The notes beneath the pieces are model-generated. The model was not told where the DNA came from, did not search any database, and saw only the letters and a list, made by a program, of their open reading frames with translations. The position numbers and the translations under genes were made by a program. This document shows positions 1 through 9,100 of a DNA stretch of 64,000 nt, in pieces. Position 1 is the stretch's first letter; each line of letters opens with the position of its first letter. Origin of the DNA: Oleiphilus messinensis (GTDB taxonomy: Bacteria; Pseudomonadota; Gammaproteobacteria; Pseudomonadales; Oleiphilaceae); assembly GCF_002162375.1 (NCBI RefSeq), contig NZ_CP021425.1, positions 558,001 to 622,000 on the forward strand, in the 5' to 3' direction.

Positions 1-156
1 CAGGCCTTTGTGGTGTTGCTTGATTCATCACAACCAAGAGAATCAAAGGACGTAGCCGGTAATGCGTGTTTTGACCGGGCTGCGAATGCGGCGGAGTCAG
101 CGCTGAAACGTTTGTCTGTCAGACCGCAGAAATCATCTGTTACGAATCAACTTTAA
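1..156 (+). CDS. C-terminal end of an unidentified protein (partial)
   Basis: The first frame is open from base 1 and ends at a TAA at 154-156, giving the last 51 residues of a protein whose start lies outside the window. The tail is hydrophilic and Ala/Ser/Arg-rich with no motif I recognise. It ends 36 bases before the VWA gene on the same strand, so the two may be co-transcribed. Function cannot be assigned. Confidence 0.55.
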   Translation, partial: QAFVVLLDSSQPRESKDVAGNACFDRAANAAESALKRLSVRPQKSSVTNQL

Positions 157-192
157 TACGAGCCCTGATCCTGGTGAAGGAGGAAATACAAC

Positions 193-1458
193 ATGAAAAA
201 TACATTCCTTGCATTATCGTTATGTCTTGCCACAGCAGGTGCCGTGGCGGTGTATCCTGAACTCACTGTCAATCCCGAGATGCCAGTTACCAAGGTTCCG
301 TTGGCGGCCGTAGCGGAGGAGAAACCGAGAATCGAAGTGGTTTTTGTGCTGGATACGACCAGCAGTATGTCGGGCTTGATTCAGGCGGCCAAAGAGAATA
401 TCTGGTCGATTGCAACGACCATGGCATCGGCCCAACCTGCCCCCGAAATCCACATGGGCCTGGTGGCATTCCGTGATCGGGGTGATCGATATGTTACGAA
501 GGTGATCGACATGTCTACGGATCTGGATTCCATGTACGCGCAATTGATGGATTTGCGGGCAGAAGGTGGTGGCGACACACCAGAGAGTGTGAATCAGGGG
601 TTGCTTGCCGCGGTGAATGAGATCTCCTGGAGTGGCGATTTAAAATATCAGTCCGGGGCGCAAATGCAGAATGGGAAACTGCAGAATGACAAGTTGCCGA
701 ATGAGAAAGCGCGCCATGACAGTTACAAAGTAATCTTTCTGGTCGGGGATGCCCCGCCGCATATGGATTACCCTGGAGAGCCCCAATACCCGGACATCCT
801 TAAAATGGCGCAGAAAAAGGGCATTGTGATCAACACCATTCAAGCGGGTCAGGATACCTCAACAAAGCAGGTGTGGCAGGACATCGCCCAACTGAACCAG
901 GGATCCTATTTTCAGGTTGCGCAAGGGGGGAATGCTGTTGCGGTCAGTACACCTTTTGATGAACGAATCGCCCAGCTGTCGAAAGATCTGGATGAGACCC
1001 GTGTATTTTATGGTGATGCGGCAAAGCGGGAGCTTCTTGAGGCCAAACAAGCTGCAGCCGACAAGCTACATGCCCTGGGATCTGTAGCTTCCAGAGCGAA
1101 GCGGGCGTTATTTAATGCATCCGGATCGGGCGAGGCGAATTTTCTGGCAGAATCGGAACTGGTGGATGATGTCGTCAGTGGGCGAGTTGAGTTGGAGGCG
1201 TTACCGGCGGCGAGCTTGCCAGAGCCATTGCAAAAACTGGCACCTACGGAGCAGAAAAAACTGCTGAAAGAAAAAGCAGAGCGGCGTGCGGAGTTGAAGC
1301 AGGATATTGCACGCCTGAGTCGAGAGCGTCAGGCCTACATAACCCGGCATCTCGACAAATCGGAAGAGGCAGATTCTCTGGACTATCAAATTTTTGATAC
1401 GGTCAAGGCGCAAGCTGCAGAGAAAGGCTTTCTTTATGATGAGGCGCCAGCATATTGA
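193..1458 (+). CDS. Exported von Willebrand factor A (VWA) domain protein
   Basis: A 421-residue protein with an N-terminal hydrophobic export signal (about residues 4-20) followed by a VWA domain starting near residue 47. The metal-binding MIDAS motif is visible as D54-T-T56-S-S58, in the D-x-T-x-S form. The C-terminal third (about 340-400) is rich in Lys, Glu and Arg and is probably helical or coiled coil. The start is supported by a strong GAAGGAGGA ribosome site just upstream of the ATG. VWA proteins of this kind usually mediate metal-dependent protein contacts in the envelope. The partner cannot be read from the sequence. The partial gene upstream may belong to the same operon. Confidence 0.8.
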   Translation: MKNTFLALSLCLATAGAVAVYPELTVNPEMPVTKVPLAAVAEEKPRIEVVFVLDTTSSMSGLIQAAKENIWSIATTMASAQPAPEIHMGLVAFRDRGDRYVTKVIDMSTDLDSMYAQLMDLRAEGGGDTPESVNQGLLAAVNEISWSGDLKYQSGAQMQNGKLQNDKLPNEKARHDSYKVIFLVGDAPPHMDYPGEPQYPDILKMAQKKGIVINTIQAGQDTSTKQVWQDIAQLNQGSYFQVAQGGNAVAVSTPFDERIAQLSKDLDETRVFYGDAAKRELLEAKQAAADKLHALGSVASRAKRALFNASGSGEANFLAESELVDDVVSGRVELEALPAASLPEPLQKLAPTEQKKLLKEKAERRAELKQDIARLSRERQAYITRHLDKSEEADSLDYQIFDTVKAQAAEKGFLYDEAPAY

Positions 1459-1579
1459 TTTTCCGAGTGATCCGATTGCGAACCTGATACGTATGCTGTA
1501 TAACGTGTATGCTTTATGTTTACAGTGAATACATTTAAATCTTACCAGTAACGCGGGTTTGTCAATCTTTGGAGAGTTT

Positions 1580-2248
1580 ATGATCGTTCTGCATCACCTT
1601 AATAACAGTCGCTCGCAACGAATACTCTGGTTGCTCGAAGAGTTGGGCCTGGAGTATAAGTTGCAGCGCTACGAGCGCGACCCGGTTACGATTCTTGCGC
1701 CCCCCAGTTTGAAAAAAGTGCACCCGCTGGGCAAGTCGCCGGTGATAACGGAAGGGGATGTTACCCTCGCCGAGTCCGGGGCGATTATTGAATACCTGAT
1801 TCAGACCCACGGGAATGGTCAGTTCAAGCCCCGGCCGGACAGTGCTGATTATTGGCAATACGTTTTCTGGATGCACTACGCAGAAGGCTCACTCATGCCA
1901 CCGCTTCTACTTCGGCTGGTTTTCGAAAAAGTGAAAGAAAATCCGGCGCCGTTCTTCGTGAAACCGATAATTGGCAAAATTGTAAAGGAAACCAACAAGC
2001 GATTTATCGGGCCACAAATCAAAACGCACATGGGTTACGTTAACGATTACCTGGCTCAACACAGCTGGTTGGCGGGTGATGCGCTTTCCGGTGCGGATTT
2101 TCAAATGAGCTTTCCGCTGGAAGCGGCGGTTGCGCGTGGTACCGTCGGGGCGGAGTACCCCAACATTGTCCGGTACGTTAAACAGTTCCAGAGTCGCCCC
2201 GCCTATCAAAAGGCGCTGGAAGTGGGTGGTGAATACGACTACGCTTGA
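1580..2248 (+). CDS. Glutathione S-transferase family protein
   Basis: A 222-residue cytosolic GST-fold protein. The N-terminal thioredoxin-like half contains the typical NNSRSQRILWLLEEL run and, further on, the ESGAIIEYL glutathione-binding segment. The C-terminal half is the all-helical GST domain. I start it at the ATG at 1580, preceded by GGAGAG, rather than at an in-frame TTG 21 bases upstream. Its last 10 bases overlap the 3' end of the convergent glutathionyl-hydroquinone reductase gene, so two glutathione-linked enzymes sit tail to tail. The substrate is unknown. Confidence 0.85.
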   Translation: MIVLHHLNNSRSQRILWLLEELGLEYKLQRYERDPVTILAPPSLKKVHPLGKSPVITEGDVTLAESGAIIEYLIQTHGNGQFKPRPDSADYWQYVFWMHYAEGSLMPPLLLRLVFEKVKENPAPFFVKPIIGKIVKETNKRFIGPQIKTHMGYVNDYLAQHSWLAGDALSGADFQMSFPLEAAVARGTVGAEYPNIVRYVKQFQSRPAYQKALEVGGEYDYA

Positions 2249-3222
2249 AGCAAGGTCTCTCGATTGTGTGGGCGTTGATAGTCGAGTCTGGGTCCAAGCG
2301 GCACGATTTGGGTCGGATTAATCGTCGTATGGCTGAAGTAATAGTGACGTTTAATCTGATCAAAGTCGATGGTGTCGCTGACCCCCGACCATTGATAAAG
2401 CTCCCTGAGATAATGGGATAAATTCGGGTACGACTCAATTTGTGCCTGGTTGCATTTGAAATGGCCGTAGTACACAGAATCGAAACGAATCAAGGTGGTG
2501 AACAAGCGCCAGTCGGCTTCTGTAATCTGATCACCGGTCAGGTATCGGTGTTGACCAAGCCGATGTTCCATGCGTGCCAGCGCTGCAAACAAATTTGTGT
2601 AGGCCTGTTCATAAGCGGTTTGCGAGGTTGCAAAGCCACAGCGATATACGCCATTGTTAATGTTGCTGTATACATCGTCGTTCACTGCATCAATCGCTGT
2701 TCTGTGTGATTCCGGGTAGTAATCGTCGTGGTTTCCGGTGATGTGATTAAACGCGCTATTGAACATGCGGATAATTTCAGATGACTCATTGTTGACGATG
2801 GTTTCGCGCGTTTTATCCCAAAGTACTGGAACAGTGACCCGGCCGCTATAGTTGGACTGGTTCCGGGTGTAAAGCTCGTGCAGATGATGCAGACCGTAGA
2901 GTGAGTCGCCAGTGCTACCGGTTTGTGAGTCAAAAGACCAGCCTTGATCCAGCATGTCGGTACTGACGACCGAGACACCGATATGGCTCTCTAACCCTTT
3001 CAGTTTTCTGAAAATCAGTGTCCGGTGCGCCCATGGACACGCCAGAGACACATAGAGATGGTAGCGCCCGGACTCTGCTTGAAAGCCTGCCTGTCCAGAA
3101 GGCCCTGCTGAGCCATCCGCAGTAATCCAGTTTCGTAGCTGTGCCGCTTCGCGCTTGAAATCACCGTCGGATCCGGTGTTGTACCATTTGTCCTGCCACT
3201 TACCTTGCACCAATAAACCCAT
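2239..3222 (-). CDS. Glutathionyl-hydroquinone reductase (YqjG/ECM4-type, Xi-class GST)
   Basis: A 327-residue protein of the length expected for the family. The active-site motif CPWAH lies at residues 62-66 within YVSLACPWAHRTLI, and the C-terminal GST domain follows. Family members use the catalytic Cys to reduce glutathionyl-hydroquinones and release glutathione. The gene is convergent with the GST gene and overlaps it by 10 bases. Upstream is a 234-base gap with an AT-rich stretch that could carry its promoter. Confidence 0.88.
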   Translation of the reverse strand: MGLLVQGKWQDKWYNTGSDGDFKREAAQLRNWITADGSAGPSGQAGFQAESGRYHLYVSLACPWAHRTLIFRKLKGLESHIGVSVVSTDMLDQGWSFDSQTGSTGDSLYGLHHLHELYTRNQSNYSGRVTVPVLWDKTRETIVNNESSEIIRMFNSAFNHITGNHDDYYPESHRTAIDAVNDDVYSNINNGVYRCGFATSQTAYEQAYTNLFAALARMEHRLGQHRYLTGDQITEADWRLFTTLIRFDSVYYGHFKCNQAQIESYPNLSHYLRELYQWSGVSDTIDFDQIKRHYYFSHTTINPTQIVPLGPRLDYQRPHNRETLLQA

Positions 3223-3364
3223 AACCAGCTCCAGTCGCCTAGAATTATAACCAAACTTGATATGGGAATTTTAATATCTAAAATATTGTTTAAAGGTGGA
3301 TATTTTGAGGTTAAAACAATCGAAATATTAGATTGATATGAAAAAACAGTGTGGGCTTGGCGAT

Positions 3365-3381
3365 CCCCGAGCTTGTCGGGG
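3365..3381. terminator. Short GC-rich hairpin downstream of the YHYH gene
   Basis: CCCCGA and TCGGGG pair across a 5-base loop. The hairpin lies about 75 bases past the YHYH gene's stop codon (minus strand) and 143 bases upstream of the reductase start. There is no long T-run, so termination is only plausible. Confidence 0.35.
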
Positions 3382-3456
3382 AGTCGCTTTGGGCAGGTCA
3401 CTGCGGGCTATCTGTTATCGACGAGGGGCTGAATGCTGTCGAGTTGGGCCTGAATG

Positions 3457-5172
3457 TTATCGAGGAGGGGGCTGAGTACCGCCACCGCCGCCGTCATTAC
3501 CACCGCCGCCTTCGTTGCCGCCGCCATTGGGAATCCCGGTACTGCATGACGTAATGGCATTACTTTGCAGTTTACCGCGGAATCGGGGGCCGGACATGTA
3601 CGGGAATGCAGGTGTCGTATCGTTGGCACTGGTTATGGTTACATGGTAGTGATAGCCCAGGTCGTCATGTTCATGGCCATTGTACTGATCCAGCATCGCC
3701 TCGCCTTCGCTGCTGCAGCTGGAGTCATAGTAATAATCTTCAAAGAAGAAACCCGCAGTGGTATCAAATGTGTTACCGGAGAGGCTGGTATAGGTACCGG
3801 AGGTGGTCGGGCCCTCTGCATCCGCGCCGGTGACACCCGCTGTGGGATCATATTGATCGACCATGACACAGTTTCTGACGCCGTCTCCGTCGCAACCCGT
3901 GGCGGATCCGGCCGTAAAGTCACGTACTTTCCAGCAGGATTGTGCAATTACACCGGTATCATGCCACGGGCCATACACCGGGTAACCATCGGCAGCAAAA
4001 CCATAGACCGGGGAATGACCCGTGCCCGTATCCCCCGCAGTTTCTGCCCAACAGGCTGAATAAAAGTGGTGGTGATAATCACCATTTGCGGCATGACCGC
4101 CACAGATGTCGACATCGTACACCTCCGCAAGGGGGGCCAGAGATTGCCAGGCACCTTCGCTGTTGTAACTCTGCCCGTCACTCCAGCCATACATGGATAC
4201 CCCGTTGATCGCATAGCCTATGGCGCTCAAGCCAGTGTCACAGTCATCAGCGTTGATTTCCGGGCTCTCGGGAAACAGTCCTACTTTACTCGTATCTTCG
4301 GGGCAAACCGGGCCGGGAGGCCAGTAACCAAAGCCTTCGTTCTGACCACATTCGCTCATTTGATTGGTACTGTCGTAGCCAATGTTTTGTCCGAACTGAA
4401 TTTCGTCACCGGCACTGATCGTCGTGGCACCACCGATAAAGTCAGAGCTGGCTTTGGGGCGGCTGTTTAACCAGGTTACCAGGTCTTGAGATGCTGAGAC
4501 AACGTAGTCAGGAATGCCGGTTGCGCTGACCTGCGCATAGTCCCCTGTGCTGTCACTGACCTGAGTAACGGACTGAATATTGACCAGTACCTTTTGCCCG
4601 CTGTCATCGGCAATGTGGCGAGCACGCTCATTGTCGGTGTTCAGAACCCATGAATCGTAAAGCGCATTACTTGTGCCGGAACCCCCACCTGCTGTCGATG
4701 AGGTAATCTGTGTGTTAAGTGTAGCAGTCAGACTCCCTGCCGTTGTGCTGAGTGCTGCGTCCCCCAGATTGGCACTGTTTAAACCACTGAGTTGCAAGGG
4801 CGCTGCGCCATCGGCAAACACCAAAGTAAGGTCACCGTTCAAACCATAAAGCGAAACAACCGCAGTGGCCCCCGACAGTATAGAAATTTGAGTGCCCTGG
4901 ATCGCAAAGGTGTAGTCTGCAAGCGCGTTCGGAAATTCTATTCGTTCGACGTTGGCGTCGACTTGCAAAACGGGCGTGCCGGAAATCAGAAGGGTTTCAC
5001 TGCCACTCCCGCCCCAGATGGCCAGTTGTTGCGCGTCACTGACCGCAAAAGATTCATTGTTCCCCAGAAACGCAAACGAGCCGACCTGTTCGGCTGCAGA
5101 TATCGATCCAGAGCAGAGCAGGGACAGGCTGGCCAGAGGCAATAGTCTGGATTGCCATATTGGATGAGTCAT
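3457..5172 (-). CDS. Secreted YHYH domain-containing protein
   Basis: A 571-residue protein with a clear Sec signal peptide (LLPLASLSLLCSGSISAAE). An N-terminal strand-rich domain (about 27-140) follows, then a linker, then a large C-terminal domain with many Trp, Cys, Gly and His residues. The family motif appears as YHYHV near residue 510, with a related YHHHF earlier. The last roughly 25 residues are a Gly/Asn tail ending in PPPR, typical of surface or linker sequence. YHYH proteins are extracellular and their biochemical role is not established; the His clusters suggest metal binding (inference). The gene stands alone, 101 bases from the next gene. Confidence 0.8.
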   Translation of the reverse strand: MTHPIWQSRLLPLASLSLLCSGSISAAEQVGSFAFLGNNESFAVSDAQQLAIWGGSGSETLLISGTPVLQVDANVERIEFPNALADYTFAIQGTQISILSGATAVVSLYGLNGDLTLVFADGAAPLQLSGLNSANLGDAALSTTAGSLTATLNTQITSSTAGGGSGTSNALYDSWVLNTDNERARHIADDSGQKVLVNIQSVTQVSDSTGDYAQVSATGIPDYVVSASQDLVTWLNSRPKASSDFIGGATTISAGDEIQFGQNIGYDSTNQMSECGQNEGFGYWPPGPVCPEDTSKVGLFPESPEINADDCDTGLSAIGYAINGVSMYGWSDGQSYNSEGAWQSLAPLAEVYDVDICGGHAANGDYHHHFYSACWAETAGDTGTGHSPVYGFAADGYPVYGPWHDTGVIAQSCWKVRDFTAGSATGCDGDGVRNCVMVDQYDPTAGVTGADAEGPTTSGTYTSLSGNTFDTTAGFFFEDYYYDSSCSSEGEAMLDQYNGHEHDDLGYHYHVTITSANDTTPAFPYMSGPRFRGKLQSNAITSCSTGIPNGGGNEGGGGNDGGGGGTQPPPR

Positions 5173-5273
5173 GGTTGTGGTGTCCTCGAGGTTAATTGAT
5201 CAACGCAGGTACTCCTCTTTCGAGCTTAGCAGAGAATGACAGGATGTCTTGCCTCTGACCTTCTTGTGACCAA

Positions 5274-6185
5274 TTACTGTTGAGCCTCACCAAAACCTTC
5301 AATATTCCGGGCCGATATTTCCAGGCTGCTGTCCAGCTGCACGGGCACTTTTCGAGAAATGGTTACCGTTGAAGAAATATCGGTATTGAGCGATACCGGT
5401 AAGGTATCTGCCACCGTGACCTGAACCGGAAAAGTGGCATTTACCGGAGCACGAATCACTTGTTGAAGGGTCACCGGTATGGTTTCTTTCACAGGAACGC
5501 TGATGTTGCCCTTCACATTGATTTTTTCGTTGAATGGCAGGGTGGTTTTGATCGGTATGACTGCTTTCAAGGGGGCGCTGAATGAGCCGACCTTCACGGC
5601 GAGATTTTCTTTGATATTGAAGTACTGGTTTATGGGGACTTTGATCTTGACCGGAATATCCGCTTTTACTGGAACTTTTACACCGGCGAAGGTTTCCACG
5701 TCCGTGTCCAGCGGCACAATCACCTCCGCTTCGATGGTTTCCTGAATCAAGACGGGTTGGTTAATGGGGATTTGCAATGTACCCAGATTCAATTCTTTTT
5801 CAGTCAGGGTCAGTTCGATGGGCACATTCATATCGATATTCAGATCCTGTTGGACCTGAACTGCAGTATCGATGGGGACTTGTAGATTTAATTCCAGCGG
5901 GATAAGCAATTGTTCATTGAGCGAGATGTCCAGTGCCTGTTTCACCTCAACAATTGCCTGTAGTTTATCGTTGAGGTTGATATCGAAGTCCTTCTGGATG
6001 TTGACTTCAAATGGAATATCACCACTGAGGGTAATATCCATCATTTTGTCCATCTTTAACTTGAAGACAAGCAACGATTTAAAATCAATTAACAGCATCA
6101 GCAGCCCACCAATCAGAATGGTGGTAAACAGTAAACTGATGGCGTAAAACGTGAGAGAACGCCTTGCGGGTATGTTATTGGTCAT
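5274..6185 (-). CDS. Membrane-anchored strand-repeat protein of unknown function
   Basis: A 303-residue protein with one N-terminal transmembrane segment (about 12-36). Nearly the whole remainder is made of short runs of alternating hydrophobic and polar residues such as VPIDTAVQV and VPIELTLTE, with Pro recurring roughly every 12-20 residues. No cysteines or known catalytic motif are visible. The pattern predicts an elongated beta structure outside the membrane. It starts 8 bases after the stop of the giant kinase gene and is probably translated from the same message. I do not recognise the family. Confidence 0.7.
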   Translation of the reverse strand: MTNNIPARRSLTFYAISLLFTTILIGGLLMLLIDFKSLLVFKLKMDKMMDITLSGDIPFEVNIQKDFDINLNDKLQAIVEVKQALDISLNEQLLIPLELNLQVPIDTAVQVQQDLNIDMNVPIELTLTEKELNLGTLQIPINQPVLIQETIEAEVIVPLDTDVETFAGVKVPVKADIPVKIKVPINQYFNIKENLAVKVGSFSAPLKAVIPIKTTLPFNEKINVKGNISVPVKETIPVTLQQVIRAPVNATFPVQVTVADTLPVSLNTDISSTVTISRKVPVQLDSSLEISARNIEGFGEAQQ

Positions 6186-6193
6186 ATGATTTA

Positions 6194-9100
6194 TCAGTAA
6201 ACCGGAGCTTGGTCCGGGATGGTAAAGAAGAAAGTGGCCCCTTGTTCCGGACTGGACTTGGCCCAGATTTCACCACCGTGTTTTTGAATGATGCGTTGTA
6301 CTGTAGCCAGTCCGATTCCGGTACCGGGAAATTCGTCCGAGGTGTGGAGGCGCTGAAAGGTGGCAAACAGGGCATCGGCCTTGTCCATATCAAACCCCGC
6401 ACCATTGTCTCGGATGTAATAAATGGTGTGCGTGGCATCCTGTTTTTTACCGAGTGTGATTTCCGAAACCGGCTTTTTGGAGGAATACTTCCAGGCGTTA
6501 CTGAGCAGATTCTCCAACGCCGAATACAGCATTTTCCGGTCACCTTGCACAATTATGCCGGGACAGATGGACAGGTTGGTGCTTTGTTCCGGGTGCTTGT
6601 GTTGCAAATCGCGGATAATATCCTCCGCCATCTCACTCAAGAACACCGGAGCACGTTGCAATTGATGGGTTTGGACTCGGGACAGCTCCAGCAAACCGTT
6701 GATCAAGTCTGCGGCGCGTTCACTGCCTTTCATGATACGTTGGGCGTAGTCCATGCCTTCCGTTCCCAAACCAACCTCACAATCTTCAATTAATGCCTCG
6801 CAAAATCCCCGTATGGTTCGGATGGGCGAGCGAAGATCATGGGATACCGTGCGAGTGAACGCATCCAGTTCCCGGTTTGCCGTGGCCAACTCACGGTTGG
6901 CTCTGGCGAGGTCTGCAGTGCGAGCGGCGACTTTGTGTTCCAGCCCTTGGTTCAGGTTACGGACTTCGGCAAATAAACGGGCATTTTCCAGTGATATCGC
7001 CGCTTGAGAAACCAGTAGTTTGATCACATCGAGACGTTCCTGATTAAACGCGTCGGGGGTCAGCGTATTCTCCAGATACAGTGCACCAACTTGCTGATCC
7101 CGATAGTCGACGGGAATACACAGCAACGATTCCGGGCGGCGACTCTGGAGATAGGGGTCATCCATGAAACTGTGATTACCCGTGTGCGCCTGCAGTAGAA
7201 CCAGCTTATCTGTTCTCAACACATAGTTTATGATGGATTTGGGCAGGTGATCCGCATCGTTTAGGGCCGTTTGCAGGGTTTGTGCTGAATCGGATTTATC
7301 CAGTCGCAAATAAGCCTGTATTCGCGCATCTCTGGGTTGCCCCATAATCAGAGCACCAGCCTGTGCCCCGGCATTTTCCAGAATCACCCGCATCACTTTG
7401 TTGAGCAGGTCACTCAGGGTCAACTCACTGGAAATCGCTTGGGCTGACTTCATAACCGAGGTCATGTCTAATTGATAAACTCTGGACTCCGATGTACTGG
7501 TCGTAGTGCTGGTCGAGCTAATGGGCATTTTCCGCGCCAATAGGTGCTGGTGGCGGGACTTGAGTTTTTCGAGTTTGATTTCACAGCCCCAGTACTCATA
7601 GAGCGTCATCGCGTCTTGCAGCAGGTTGACCGCGAGCCATTCTGCATCTTTGCTGATCAGGCAATCGGCAAGGCGTTCACTGGCAAGTGCAGCAAAATGG
7701 GTGAAGCCGTTGGTTTTTGCCGATTGAATTGCTGTTTTATAGTGCTGCAACAATACTTCAAGCGGTTTGCCCCGCCGCCGTTCAACTTCCGCCAGGACAA
7801 GCAGATATTTGTGTTCGAAATTGGCGGCATAGTAATCACTCAGCGATTTGAGATGTCGCACGCAGAAGTCGAGATGGGCTTCTGCTGTCTCGACGCTCAT
7901 TACCCCCTGCTCGCCCAGCAATGCTGGAGAGTTGGACGAAAGCGCATCACAAAGCAGCAGGGGATAAAGTCCCAGATGATCGATTGAAAAACAGTTTCCA
8001 GGTGTGATGTCCATCAGTGTCTGCAATTGATGGCAATGGTACAGCGCGCCTTTCAGATCTTCATTCCAGAACGCCAGTTGTGCGCGGGCATGGTGCAAAT
8101 AGGTGATGTGAAAACTGGAGTAAATCGCTTTTTTTAACCGCTCACTCAGAAAATGATCATCCAGGTCATGGGTGCTGGTATTCTCACTATTGAGTAAAAC
8201 AGCGGTTAAGCGGCTGAATATGGTCGGCACAGGGTAAACCATACCTTGCCGGTGTGCGGCTCGACGACAATTCAAGGCGTCGGTGTGAACTTTTTTTAAA
8301 GGCTGACCCTGACCAAACTGCAGAAACAATGAATTACTGAGATTGATAATGGCACGACTGATTTCACCATTTTCCAGGCCCAGTTCGTAGCCCCGGTGAT
8401 GCATGGCAATGGCTTGATGGTACGGCGCATGCAAATACAAGCCATGGCTGGCGATGACGTTCAGGCTGTTGGAAATTTCACGGCAGGCTGGATACTCTGC
8501 CAGCACCCGGTTGATTGTGTGTGCCGCCAGGTAAGATTCCCGATACCGGAACTGGCCTCGCAGCATAATCAGACGACAGGAAAGCAATACGGGGGTAAAT
8601 TCTGATTTGCCAAACTCCAGTATACGGTTGAGGCCGGTCAGAATAAGCGTGTTGAAAAGGTCGAGATTACCCAGAATATAACAGCTTTGCGCCAGGTTGG
8701 GTAAAATCTGCATAATCAGCAGTTCAGTTTCTTCGGTGATGTCAGGTAAATTCAGGAACGCATCGAGCCCGTCTGTTGCGGTTAAAGTCTGGAATTTTTG
8801 CTCAAGCTCCGTCAGAGCACTGTTGTCGCCTTGCTCGGGGTTGTGAATCTGGACACCCAGTAGCGTCAACCCCTTCAAACCGAGGGTGATTGCTTCACTC
8901 CAGCGGGCAATGGCGATGAGCTGTGATAATCGTTGGGCGTACAGGCGTGCCTGGGTTATGGGGTCTCGGCACTGGCTTAACAGCAGGGTATAGTGTTGGT
9001 CTGCTTTGTCGGTGTGACCCAGCAGGAATTCACACTCGGTGAGAATACTCATCAACTCGAAACTCAAGCTGTGATGTGTATTCCAGTGCTGATCCGGCAG

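Noticed and set aside
3606-4470. Long plus-strand frames opposite the YHYH gene
   Set aside because: They are shadows of the biased codon use of the minus-strand gene; they have no ribosome sites or recognisable domains.
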